Source: Trichoplax adhaerens (lineage: Eukaryota > Placozoa > Uniplacotomia > Trichoplacea > Trichoplacidae). From it: a DNA stretch of 64,000 bases. Location: assembly GCF_000150275.1 (NCBI RefSeq), contig NW_002060945.1, positions 6,006,575-6,070,574 on the forward strand, written 5' to 3'. The notes beneath the pieces are model-generated. The model ran no database searches and was not told the DNA's origin. It worked only from the letters and a program-made list of their open reading frames with translations. How positions within the stretch are numbered: position 1 is the stretch's first letter; every line of letters begins with the position of its first letter. The position numbers were made by a program, and so were the translations under genes. This document shows positions 25,778 to 37,657 of this stretch, piece by piece.

Positions 25778-28051
25778 ATGACCACTATTGCAAGTACTTG
25801 TATTTTGATATTTCTTTATCTATTCACTATTGCCTTTGCAACTGGAGACCGTTATCAACGGTTCCCATCGTTAAAGGCGATCAAACCATCCACAGATGAA
25901 ATTACTCAGCGAAATGCTGTGAAAGACTTAATTGCAACATTACTCCATGAAAGAGCTCAAGAATTAGATATTAAGATTAATAATAGTATTCCAAAGTTAA
26001 GTCCTGACGCTTTCGAGCTCGATTCAGATGATAAACAAATCTTGATTACTGGCAGTAGCGGAGTTGCTGCTGCTTTTGGTGTTCATCATTATCTTAAATA
26101 TTATTGTAAAGTTCATTTATCTTGGACTGGTGATCGATTGAAATTGCCTCAAACTCTACCAAAATTGAGTCAAAAAATTCATGTGGAGATTAATCAAAAA
26201 TTTCGATATTATTTTAATGCTTGTACTTTTAGCTATTCTATGGTATGGTGGGATTGGCAACGATGGAAAAAAGAAATTGATTGGATGGCATTAAATGGTA
26301 TTAATATGCCCTTAGCATTAACTGGTCAAGAAGGTATCTGGACCAAAGTATACAAAAAGCTGGGCTTAACGTTCGCTGATTTGGATAATTTTTTTACCGG
26401 CCCAGCATTCTTAGCTTGGAATCGAATGGGTAATATACAACGATGGGCTGGTCCACTACCTCATGATTGGATTAATAAACAAATAACGTTGCAAGTCAAA
26501 ATCTTAGATCGTATGAGGAAATATGGCATGTTACCGATCTTACCAGCTTTCAATGGTAATATTCCAAATGCTTTAACTAAAATCTATCCCAAAGCTAAAA
26601 TTGTCAAAAGTTCCCCTTGGTTCGGTTTTAGTAAGCGCTACGGCGAGACTGCTTTATTAGACCCTAGAGATAAGCTGTTTATAGTTATTTCAAAGTTATT
26701 TATTGAAGAAGAAATTAAAGCCTATGGTACTGATCATTTATATAGCCTTGACCTATTTAATGAAATTGATCCGCAATCCAAGGAATTAGAATATCTAACT
26801 GCTGTTAGTAAATCAGCATATTTAGCTTTAAATTCTGCCGATACTAAAGCTGTCTGGATTATGCAAGGATGGATGTTTTATAACGATAATTACTACTGGG
26901 AAAATAAACGAATACAAGCATTTCTATCGCCAATACCAAAAGGACGAATCGTTATATTAGATTTATTTGCGGAAGTTGAACCTCAATATCATCGTAGCAA
27001 CTCATTTTTTGGTCACCCATTTATTTGGTGTATGCTTAATAATTTTGGTGGAAATGCAGGGATGTACGGTACGTTTGAAACCATAACAGAAGGTGCAATT
27101 TCGGCCTACGATATGAAAAATTCAACCATGATTGGTACTGGTATGGCACCAGAAGGTATCGGAAATAATTATATTATGTATGATCTAATGGCTGAAATGG
27201 GATGGAGGAAGATTGCGGTTGATGTTCGCGATTGGGTTGTTGTCTATACGGAACGTCGCTATGGTGGACTAGACGAGAATATTATTAAAGCATGGCTTCG
27301 ATTAAGTGAAACGGTCTACAACTGTAATGATATGAGACAATACCATTGTCGAGCACTACCAGCTGTTAGACCGTCGTTAAAAATCGCCAACGATGTTTGG
27401 TACAGTGCTGATGATATTTTTTTTGCTTGGGAACATATGTTAAGAGCGAATAACGAATTCATCTCCGAAGAAACATTTCAGTATGACATCGTGGATGTGA
27501 CACGTCAGGCTTTACAAGAATTAGCATTTATAATGTATAAGAAGGTAACCCAATGTTACCATGATAATAATCAGGAAACGTTGAAAACAGCTGGAGGTGA
27601 ATTGATTGAATTATTCACTGATATGGATACACTATTAGGAACGAATTCACATTTCCTATTAGGGCGCTGGGTAGCAGATGCATTACAGCATAGTAATAAT
27701 ATATCAATTAAACAACAACTGCGATTTAATGCTCTAAATCAAATAACACTGTGGGGTCCATCTAAATCAATATTGCATGATTATGCTAACAAAATGTGGA
27801 ATGGGCTAGTTGATAAATTCTATAAAAAGCGCTGGTTAATGTTTATTAAAGCGCTATCAGATTCCATTTCTAATAATATTTTATTTGATCAGCAGAAATT
27901 TAACCTCGCTGTACAGAAATTTGAAGCGGCTTGGGCAAGTGAAAACAATACATATGCTACCACTAGTAGCGGTAGTAGCGTAACTGTATCGAAGCAATTA
28001 TTCTCAAAATATAAAAAAAACATCGAAAAATATCGACAATTGCAAACTTGA
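25778..28051 (+). CDS. NAGLU: Alpha-N-acetylglucosaminidase (lysosomal, GH89), single exon, complete
   Basis: Lysosomal enzyme removing terminal alpha-N-acetylglucosamine from heparan sulfate; its loss causes Sanfilippo B disease in people. The 757-residue frame is complete from ATG (25778) to TGA, close to human length (about 743). An N-terminal hydrophobic stretch (about residues 6-20, ending ...IAFATG) is a signal peptide. Family blocks are collinear: RYYFNACTFSYSMVWWDWQR (142-161), MALNGINMPLALTGQE, the LFNEIDP motif with catalytic-type E329, LDLFAEVEPQY, HPFIWCMLNNFGGN, and TGMAPEGIGNN with E459. E329 and E459 are 130 residues apart, as are the two catalytic glutamates of the human enzyme (316 and 446). 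Later blocks include ARRYG-like ERRYGG, YDIVDVTRQALQELAF, and LWGPSKSILHDYANKMWNG. It lacks introns although every other gene here is heavily split. It is head-to-head with MYBBP1A. Confidence 0.97.
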   Translation: MTTIASTCILIFLYLFTIAFATGDRYQRFPSLKAIKPSTDEITQRNAVKDLIATLLHERAQELDIKINNSIPKLSPDAFELDSDDKQILITGSSGVAAAFGVHHYLKYYCKVHLSWTGDRLKLPQTLPKLSQKIHVEINQKFRYYFNACTFSYSMVWWDWQRWKKEIDWMALNGINMPLALTGQEGIWTKVYKKLGLTFADLDNFFTGPAFLAWNRMGNIQRWAGPLPHDWINKQITLQVKILDRMRKYGMLPILPAFNGNIPNALTKIYPKAKIVKSSPWFGFSKRYGETALLDPRDKLFIVISKLFIEEEIKAYGTDHLYSLDLFNEIDPQSKELEYLTAVSKSAYLALNSADTKAVWIMQGWMFYNDNYYWENKRIQAFLSPIPKGRIVILDLFAEVEPQYHRSNSFFGHPFIWCMLNNFGGNAGMYGTFETITEGAISAYDMKNSTMIGTGMAPEGIGNNYIMYDLMAEMGWRKIAVDVRDWVVVYTERRYGGLDENIIKAWLRLSETVYNCNDMRQYHCRALPAVRPSLKIANDVWYSADDIFFAWEHMLRANNEFISEETFQYDIVDVTRQALQELAFIMYKKVTQCYHDNNQETLKTAGGELIELFTDMDTLLGTNSHFLLGRWVADALQHSNNISIKQQLRFNALNQITLWGPSKSILHDYANKMWNGLVDKFYKKRWLMFIKALSDSISNNILFDQQKFNLAVQKFEAAWASENNTYATTSSGSSVTVSKQLFSKYKKNIEKYRQLQT

Positions 28052-29903
28052 TATTACAGATCATATAATACTTATTAATTTATAGAAACTGTAAACTTGA
28101 GAAATGTTGTATTATACTGTTATACACAAACATCAACAATCTTTAGCGCTCTTATCAAGCGTCCTTCATGATTACCGATATCAAATACAAGTATTTTCAG
28201 TAAATGCACCAAACGACAAAACAGAGTTAGGAAGAATTATAATTATTATTACCAAGATTCATAAATATGATACTAATGAATCAGATAAATTTGTAAGTTC
28301 GAATTCTGTACAGTCTAAATGATGGATGAACTTATTTGCCATTACTTAAAGTATCAGTTTATGCAGATTAATTAATTAATTATATACATTATATATATAA
28401 ATATATATGAATTACATATAATTACAGGTGAAGGTAATTAGTTACTCACACTGTTATCATAGTAAATCTATTAATAAAATATGCTCAAATATTTATGATT
28501 AATTTGATATAGACAGAACTCCGATATCGTATTATTACTGACTATATAAGACTATTTTCCTAGCTATAAATCCGCTAAATGGCTATTAAGAATAGTTAAC
28601 CTTCTGTAAGCATTATGTTGTAGCTTTAAATAATTAGAGTTACTTAATTAACGTGTTTGTTGGAGTAATTGTATGAGTACGTAGTTGACTACAGCATCAC
28701 TATTGTTTACAGTTAATACTATCTTACAAAGTGTATAGTTCATTTTATGCATGAACTAAAACCTCACGATAATAACCCAAAGTATGAGCGTTGTAGGTGC
28801 TTTTCAAAAAGCAGAAGGTAAATTTCGAATCTTTATGAAATAGGATACACAGAATCGATCCCTTAAACTTCAATAATTAATAAAGTAGTATATTGTGATT
28901 ACATACCACTGTTACTCTGAGTATGATAGACAAGCACAGTACTCGTACGCATAATTCATACACTAGGCCTTTCATAATTCTCTTAGTATTCTCGACGCTA
29001 CCTATGGATGCCCACCTCTAGATAGTGTACTGTATACTAATAAATATACATTTGCATGCAAGTCTATTATCAATTTGATTACGTGGTAAATTTGTCCAAT
29101 TTCACTTATAAAAATATCTTTTGCTATAAAGGTTTAAGTTACTGCCGATTTGAAATTAATATTAATAATATTAAGGGAACTAGTACAGTAATTACTGTAT
29201 AATACTGTTACTACAGTTTCTGCCTGCATTTGCATATTATTGTTTTATATAGTAGTGAGGCACTATTCAATACTGTGTGGGGTGGTTTAGTACCGTGCGG
29301 TAATGAGTACCTTTCATTTGTAGTAGTCCCAGATACAGTACGAAGTAAATCATCCCATAAACTGTATCATAGCAACAGCGCAAGCAGAGTATCTATGAAT
29401 GTTTTGTTAAACTGTGAAAACAAAATATGAATAACTTCTATAGAAGACTGCAATTCTGCAAATACATCATAGAGAATAAAGTGTAAATTTATCCGCTGTA
29501 TGCGTTAGTACACGAGTACATAGGTACATACAGTTGTAAAATTAATCCTTACTAATAGTGCAGTACCAACCTGATACTCGATGATCAGTTTACATTTTAT
29601 ATGAACTTCAAGGATACTATGTGCTAGACTGTGATTTCGAATTTCTGGGATACCTATACGGAATAATTACATAAAAACAAGTAAGTAATGATTGATAGTT
29701 TTTTAACTTAAAAGACCAGAAATCGTGTAAGTGCTAAACTATCATGTTAAGACGATTGCAAATTTAAATTCATTACATCAGCTAGTTCAATAACATATTT
29801 AAAGCACATCTTTCGTAGTAATTTCTTTAAATATGAAATAATTGACGCTTGGAATATTTCTAAACTCGATATTATAGGGATTGTAATATCCGTAAGCAGT
29901 ATA
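28052..29903. other. Intergenic, AT-rich, no gene recognised
   Basis: Between NAGLU and RIIAD1, same orientation. Contains AT-rich low-complexity sequence near 28365-28410 and a few isolated GTAC-type words around 29180-29340. Open frames at 28104-28322 and 29230-29430 start with TTG and show no motif. The NAGLU 3' untranslated region and the RIIAD1 promoter must be here. Confidence 0.6.
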
Positions 29904-31475
29904 ATGGAAGCAAAAGAGGGTGTTGAAATAAGCAGTCGGGAATCGAACGATCTTGGAGCGTTATCTGAAGAACAGCAACAGAAATTGGATCAATTGAAAG
30001 TCAGTAATATATAGATAGTAACCGCCTATAGATAAATTTTTCCTTCAAATTATACAGCATTATTATTTAGAAAACGACTCGTTACAATTTGATTTCATAA
30101 AGTTATCTTGTTTCTATAATTATTATAATTTAATAGATTAAAATCAGACAAGAGAACGAACATTATTTTCGGAAGCATCCAGAAATACAGCTAATGACAG
30201 CTGGTGTAATGAGGTAATTTCCTTCTAGATTAACCATGAGGCTATCGATTATATTTACATTCTAGTATGAAGCTCTAAAGTAAAATTGATAGCTAAAAGG
30301 TACTTACACTACGAAAATTACCGAGATTGTACTGTCTTCATCACGAAGGCAATATGCGACTCGAGCATAATACTGTATTACAGTAATATAAAATAGTATT
30401 TAATACTTTGAAATACTGACATACTATAGATCAGACTTCATAGAATTATGCTATACAACTCATTAAATAAAGGATGTATCTACCGTATGCACATTATTTT
30501 TTATCGCATTTTATGCAATCTGTTTGAAAATAGTGTTTATGAAAGCTGTAATTTTTTGCACCGTCGGCGTTGTAAATCGTGAACACATAGTTAGTCCCCA
30601 ATATTTCGAGTATCTTCATAAAAGTGAAAAGAGAATTATAATGGAATAAGAGCAAGAAAGACACTTCTTTACATTAGCAGTTTATCGACATTTACATCAG
30701 AAATCAAATACGTAGTGGCAATTGCATCGTCAAAACGTTCAGAATAATCGTTTTATTGCGCTCAATAGACTGATTCTTTACATTTGCTTTTCATCAGTAT
30801 TTATGTGAAATTTATATCTTCTAACGATATAAGTTTATTGATTGCAACTATAGGCAGCTTCATAGCTTAATTATTAGTCTATTTATAGAAATTATGCCCA
30901 TAACTTTAAACAACAACAAATTTGGATCATTTGCAACCTTCGTATTATAGATGTGCAGTACAAGCAAAGTTATTTACTGTTCATTAAAGTATAGTTATTA
31001 ATTGACATAAACTTACTACAGCAGGTGCATTTTAATAGGTACAACTTTATTCAGTCTTTTATACTTTAAGTTATGCTCAATAAATCAATTATTATTAATT
31101 TCTTCTCAGGGACATTCTCAACAAGCAGCCAGATGATCCACAGACTTTTATTGCATGTAAGAGCGTCAGATTCAATATTGTACTCCATTCATTTGCAATG
31201 TATTAATTATCGTAATCGAGAAACCAGCAATATACGCGTATTATACTGTATCAAGTTATCCTTTTACTTTATTCTATTTAGCCTACATTAAGTTACGATA
31301 TCACGACTATCTTATATTGTGAATTTAATTTCTATATATTTTCGCTGAGGACTTAAGTTTCGCTTTTATTTTAGCTTATTTTACAGACCCAACACTAAAC
31401 GGTAGGATTAGTAACCAAGTACAAGAAAGATCATTAAATATTAGGAGAAACAGCCGCAAGTTATTGAATAAATAA
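29904..31475 (+). CDS. RIIAD1: RIIa-domain protein RIIAD1, 4 exons, complete
   Basis: Exons 29904-29999, 30137-30213, 31110-31156 and 31375-31475 join in phase to 106 residues. The product matches the short vertebrate protein RIIAD1, which carries a domain like the dimerization/docking region of PKA regulatory subunit II. Landmarks in order: LGALSEEQQQKLDQLKIKIR, NEHYFRKHPEI, a docking-like helix ending in VMRDILNKQPDDPQTFIA, then YFTDP, the signature of RIIa-type domains, and a short basic tail. The cellular role is poorly known; RIIa-domain proteins bind amphipathic helices of AKAP-like partners, often in cilia (family knowledge, not shown here). The start is the first ATG in the exon and gives an N-terminus similar in length to human. 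Each exon is short and the 31-kb introns contain nothing recognisable. Confidence 0.9.
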
Positions 31476-32237
31476 TCTGCTATCCTCAACTATTGAAGTG
31501 ATTGTACTGTCGTATCAATTATATAAATATTGGCTATGAATGCATAGAATACGATAAACTGATATGCAATATAACAAGGTAGTATACTGAATTTGCATTG
31601 TACAATATTACAATTATAGCCTACGTATGAAATGTAAAATGTACGGTAATGTCGTGTATCGTAAGATATGATGATACTGAATTACTGATGCTCTTTTAAT
31701 TTTCTGATGGCATATATATAATTACATGTAATCTAATTAAAATAGAATCAATTATAATTATTACGATTGAATAATTCCAGTGTATTGCTTTTCCGTTCAT
31801 CTAAAACTTTACATTATACCAAATAAATTAAGCACATGTATATTTCTATTTTAGCGATTTTTTATTAGTAATGATTAGCTTTGCATTTATATAGTGAATA
31901 TCCGCGAATTTAAGTTGGGTGTGATGCATAATATAAAATATAGATTATAGTATGCGCGTACGCGTATGAAGGGTCGTTTGGGGTTGTTTTATTATAGTGC
32001 ATAGTCATTCTCGAAGAAGTAGATAAAAAAAAGCATGCCTATTATCTCATCGTACTCTAACTATTGTACGATTATAAAGCATGTTATACCTGATAAATGA
32101 ATATTTTAACAATTCATCTACCTATTAAGTTTCATCTCCCATGGAATTCACGTCTGACCTGAAGTTGATAGTCAAATTATTATCTCTATCTATACTATAC
32201 AGTATATTCATATTTGACTGTCCGAATTTTGTACTTT

Positions 32238-32660
32238 GCAAGAAACTGACATACTGTATATATCCTGTATACTGATCGTGAGTAATTTATTCACCGGTCT
32301 TGTAGTTATTCTACAGTATATTAAATAACATGACACAGTACTCGTACTGACAGTCTATCACAATCAGAACGTGAAATAATCACTTACTCCATATAGTACG
32401 TATGAATTTAAGGAGTATGATATTATGATCGTATGAATTCTATATGTTCTTACAAGAAATTGACGTATATATCCCGTACACTGATCGTGAGTAATTTATT
32501 CGCCGGTCTTGTAGTTATTCTACGCTATATTACATAACATGACACAGTACACGTACTGACAGTCTATCACAATCAGAACGTGAAATAATCACTTACTCCA
32601 TATAGTACGTATGAATTTAAGGAATATGATATTATGATCGTATGAATTCTATATGTTCTT
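32238..32660. repeat. Tandem duplication, two copies of about 210 bp
   Basis: Copy a (about 32238-32451) and copy b (about 32452-32660) share long runs such as CTGATCGTGAGTAATTTATT and GACAGTCTATCACAATCAGA, ending in TATGAATTCTATATGTTCTT. They differ by about one base in twenty by eye. Confidence 0.9.
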
Positions 32661-33209
32661 GCTACCCACTCTACAACTTTCTGTGTATGCTACAAACAAG
32701 GACTTCTAAACGAAAAGAGAGTGTATCAAGGATTTTGGGGTTATGTTCAGGCACTCGGAGCTACTTTGTGCTACTGTTGTGTGATCTTCACTCTCCGTTT
32801 AGTCTGTTGCATACTATTATGTGTAGTGTTGCGGGCCCCTCTAGCCCTAGAGTTCTAGTCATACAGCGCATATACAGTACTGTACACAGTACAGTACAGT
32901 ACAGTATGGTGACCATTTTTACCTCTGTAAGGAATATGATATTATGATCATATGAATTCTATATATATAACATATATATGTTCTTACTACCAACTCTACA
33001 ACTTTCTGTGTATACTACAAACAAGCACTTCCAAACGAAAAGAGAATGTATCAAGGATTTTGGGCTATGCTCAGTAATGCTCAGGCACTCGGAGCTTCTT
33101 TGTGCTATTGTTGTCTGCTCTTCACTCTCGGTTTAGTCTGTTGCATACTAATATGTTTAGTGTTGTAAGCCCTTCTAGCCCCTAGAGTCTAGTCATACAG
33201 CGCATGTAC
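32618..33209. repeat. Second duplication of about 260-280 bp sharing the end of the first repeat
   Basis: Copies at about 32618-32877 and 32930-33209 both begin with the end block of the preceding repeat (AATATGATATTATGAT) and continue through CTACAACTTTCTGTGTAT, GTATCAAGGATTTTGGG and CATACAGCGCAT. They are separated by a GTAC-word run at 32871-32907. The end block therefore occurs three times in total. Confidence 0.85.
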
Positions 33210-33250
33210 ATGGCCCATCAAGGCTACAAGCTACAGTGCGCCTAGTGCTT

Positions 33251-33364
33251 TACAGTATACAGTACTGTACTTGTACTGTATGTACTGTACGTACTGTACA
33301 GTACAGTCCACTCAGTGTACAGTACAGCATTGTAATGGATGTACAGTACAGTACAGTACAGTAC
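33251..33364. repeat. GTAC-centred palindromic word array upstream of nicalin
   Basis: Nearly continuous TACAGTAC/GTACTGTAC words over about 110 bp, including runs such as GTACAGTACAGTACAGTAC, ending 165 bp before the nicalin start codon. It could form extended hairpins. Confidence 0.8.
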
Positions 33365-33528
33365 GCATAGAGCTGCATATTCGTGTTCACTTCCCTTTCC
33401 TTCAGCCATTCAGGCCAGGTCGCAAGAAATTGCAATCCCTTGACTAGTAGATGCCTAACCAGTTCCGCTGATTGCTTTATATTGCTCTTGCTTTCGTCTG
33501 GCTAACTACAAAAACAAGCTTTACACTC

Positions 33529-36500
33529 ATGTTCATGGCCAAGGATGCAATGATGATGAGTTGGACAAAGACATTGACAGCCTTCCTTACAGCTGTCGTG
33601 ATTGTAATGTCTTGTATGACTCCATGTGATGGCTCATATGCTTTTCAAGCTTTTCGAATGCAGCAATATCAATTGCATGGAGTATCTTATGGTATTACCT
33701 TGAATAATATTGATATTTAAATCCTGTTTTTGACCGTTTTAACTTTTCCTCATGATGACAATGATTAATCTTGATTATCTATGCTTAATACCCTTCTTTC
33801 TTTTTGAAAAGATTGAATTCATGATGCCTTTTTTATTGCAATTTTATAAATCAATCAAACCATTCAATTGGAATTCAACTTTGTTTTTAACAGGCTGTAA
33901 AAGTGCTCTTGTCAATATGGAAGTACGTTTAGCAAATTCCGATTTAATTCTGCGCCGATGCATTTTTATACGTATAGCCGATTTGACTATTGATAAATTT
34001 CAAGCCCTAATCAATAATGGGGCTGGAGCGATAGTTGTACTATTACCGTCCGAATTCTACACCTCACCCATGGAAAATAGAAAGGTATGCACACTGTACA
34101 AATAGTGCTGGCTGCGCTAGATTGAATATTGGCCTAATGATTATTTCATAAAGGTTAACAAATACCTCTGTAGTAGCATAGTATGCTTGGTTCTAACACT
34201 GATCAATAATCCTACCTAAGGCTTCATTAGACATCGATTCGGTAGAATGTCAACTAGTAGGAGACTTTTCAATTTACAACCTACTCTATCGGCATAATGT
34301 AAACTTTAAAGTGATTCCAATGAACCTACAACCTCTCCAACAATTGCTATATTAATCATAATTATAAACTAGGTATCGTAGCACTGGAAAATAATTCTTT
34401 TACAGTAATACGATATGTACATTATACCTTTGTTTAGTCTCTACGACTATGCGACAAAAGATTATGGCTAAAACTTTGACCAATAAGCATTTTATTCCTT
34501 ATTTTCTCTTTATCAAAGCTGCTGGCTTTTGAGAAAAAATGTATTCATCTGTGTCTGTGTGCAAATACAGTAGCTTATATAATAAATTTATCGCCTTGTA
34601 GGACTGGCTGGAATTAGAGCACCAAATTATGGAAGAAGAAGTGCCCGTACCAGTGTATTTCACCGTTGAAGATGCAAACTTAACATCGATATATACAGAA
34701 ATACAACAGTCTGCAGATGCCACTTCTGGATCGACAGCAATAGCAGGTAATAATCCCTATTTACTATTGTTCATATAGTCAAGAACGTCACGTGAAAATT
34801 TGTCCTATTTTATGCTAACTCTTAAATTATCAAATAGAAGATTGAACTGCAGTACTAACATTTACATTTCAATTAATTCAATTTATCTTTAATTCTTCGT
34901 AGCCATTCTTGATTCCGTTGCAAGCTTTGGTTACCAAATCTACAGTGATGGTAAAGAATCTAAACCAGACAGCGATGCAAAATTAGTCAATTTTTACGTA
35001 AGTTATTTATTTAGAGCGTTTCTCAATATATTATAGTAAAACATGCATACTACAATATATAATTTAGTACTTTAATATCACGTATATTACAATGATACTT
35101 TGGCTAGTTAAGCTTTCCATTTAGTGATAAATAATAATAAAGGGCTATGTCTGCTTATGTATCATTCTAGGGCAAGCTGATAGGATTTGGTATAGAAGAA
35201 CAACTTCCTACTATAGCATTTGTAACACACTACGATTCTTTTGGAATCGCACCTGTAAGACTGTTTAACAATTTGAGCTTATGTAACTATTCTTTCCATG
35301 AAATACGGTTTATTTTTTAAAACTGCGCCTTTGATAGACATAGATAGTGATGAACAACATCTCAGTGCTGCAAGTAAAGCAGTTACATAAAATTAGGAAC
35401 CATTAATGCAATATATAAAATCTATTCTAACTATCAATTATACTATTACATGATTATTTGAAATATCACTTCTGCAACTCTAGATTCATTGTTGATACTT
35501 AAGAGTTACTTTATGTCGTTAATAACTTATTTCAATTGCTTCTGTAACACGAATAGGGACTGGCGTACGGTTATGATACTAACGGTAGTGGTGTTGTTGC
35601 TCTTTTAGAACTTGCTCGATTATTTTCAAGGTTTTATTTGCTTCGATCAATGATAGTGTTTAAGAGTTTTAAGTTTAATTATTTACCTAATTCCATATTC
35701 TGTATATTTCAGTATGTATAAATCTGGGAAAATGCGATCAAGGTATGATTTCTTGTGAAGAATAAGTTTACTGATGTATAGCGATAAATAGTATTGACGC
35801 TCACATATCTTCTATTAGATACAACTTACTCTTTGTCCTCACGGCGGGTGGAAATTTCAATTATCACGGAACAAAAAAGTGGATTGAAGAAGAATTAGAT
35901 TCTGCAGGTATTAGTGTAGATTGATAAATGGAAAGAGATACGTACTATGATGTAATCTCCGCTGAATCCTTTGTGACCTAGATTCCAACCTATTGACCGA
36001 CGTTGACTACGTTGTATGTATCGATTCCATTGGTCGTTCAGAAAATTTACATCTCCATGTATCGAAACCACCTAAGGAAGATACTGCTGGTTATGCTCTT
36101 GTAAAGGTTAATTTATATACGTGATTAGCATTATTTTTGTGAAGTCTACACGCTAATATCAGCAAGTACTATATCATGAACCGTTATAGGAATTCAAACA
36201 AACTGCTGAAATGCTTGGTATCAACTTCACGATGATACATAAGAAGATTAACTTAGGAGAGGATTTGCTTTCCTGGGAGCATGAAAGATTTTCACTCAGA
36301 CGTCTGCCTGCCGGAACAATCTCACACTTTAATCATCACGTAGATAAAGGACGGCGAACTATCTCGGATACTAGGTCAGCATTAGTGGTCTAAGCGATCA
36401 TGTAATAGTTAACTTGTTATCATGCTATTGTAATAATTTATAGCTAATCAGCACCTTCTCACGGCAGATTCGAAGCCAATGTTGATATCATTGAGAAAAA

Positions 36501-37657
36501 TGTAAAATTTATTGGAGAATCTGTTGCACGCTATATATTTAACCTTTCATCTCAGGTAAATTTTAATGAAATATTTTATAGTTCACTCTTTATCTCGCTG
36601 ATAATTATAACTTCAGTCATAACCCTACCTTTTAAGAATCTCCTACTTTTATCGTTACTTGTAGCTACAAGAGCAGCAATTTCAATTATTAACAGATGAA
36701 CTGGTTTGTGCTGAATTAATACATATGTATAGTGACTGCTTCATCTAACGCATATTTGATGGTTAAACGATATTGCATGCTACCTATTTAATGCAAATTT
36801 GTACAATTTCTATTTAAGTCATTACATCGTGATTTCATCGAAACCTGGATGCATCAACTTACAAAGCAGCCCAGAGGAGCGCAATTATTCGGAAAAGATC
36901 ATAATTTATTGAATGCTTTTGAACAGGTACCATAAGATTTTAACTTATTATTTCTGTCCGCCGAGTAAAATTTTTACACTTTAATTTTATTACTGCTTAG
37001 GTCATGACAGCCCACCTAAAAGATGTGAAAAAAATTATCATGCGCCCTGATAAAAAGTACAATTAATTTTTGATCAATAAATTAAAGTTACTGCATATAA
37101 CTATAATGATTTATTGATGATTATATAGTATTTTCTGCGTAATACTTTACTTAATTAATAACGTGAACGTACTAATAAAAAAATGTTTCAAATGTTGCAT
37201 AGGGACCCGGAATTCATATTTTATGATTCTTCACTAATGCAGTTACATGCATACAGGTAATATTTAGCTAATAAGCTCTTGTACAAGATACCTTGTTGAA
37301 TATATTAATGAAACAATCATTACATGTGACATTGACTGAATTTTTACGATTACACCATTGGTAGGGTCAAGCCAGCTTTATTTGATCTCTTCCTAGCTGT
37401 TGGAATTGCCGCATATGTTGGGATTGTATATCTCATCGTTCAGGTGATACTAATTACCAAATACATCACTCCCTAAAAGTCTCGCGATATGTGTATTAAT
37501 CGTCTAAAAAATGTTTTGGTCTAAAATACACCTGATATCACTCTTATTAACCTTAACCTTAATAACTAATTTCTGTCATTTGTTTCAATAGAATATGCCA
37601 ACTGTTGCTGGAATTCTGGCCTATTTTGCGATTAAGTCAAAATCAAAATCAGATTAA
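33529..37657 (+). CDS. NCLN: Nicalin (ER translocon-associated BOS-complex subunit), 17 exons, complete
   Basis: Exons 33529-33691, 33894-34084, 34602-34746, 34903-34997, 35171-35254, 35557-35630, 35713-35742, 35819-35907, 35982-36106, 36190-36374, 36468-36555, 36665-36703, 36819-36926, 37001-37056, 37203-37256, 37365-37443, 37592-37657 join in phase to 556 residues (human 563). Nicalin is an ER membrane glycoprotein with an M28 aminopeptidase-like lumenal fold that lacks protease activity; with NOMO and TMEM147 it assists multipass membrane protein insertion. Visible: an N-terminal hydrophobic signal segment before [29 protein letters not shown], the [20 protein letters not shown] block, [46 protein letters not shown], and a C-terminal membrane segment ([20 protein letters not shown]) with a lysine-rich end. 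The frame is open upstream to 33472 only with a TTG, so ATG 33529 (or 33535) is chosen. The donor after the 39-bp exon (CTG|GTTTGT) is weak but phase-consistent. Confidence 0.95.

Larger units (their letters stand above)
31476..33528. other. Intergenic between RIIAD1 and nicalin, with nested duplications
   Basis: The left half is plain AT-rich sequence. From 32238 the region consists of duplicated blocks (separate entries) and ends in a dense GTAC-word array at 33251-33364, about 165 bp upstream of the nicalin start. An open frame at 32642-32947 lies wholly inside the duplicated DNA and has no motif. Confidence 0.65.
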
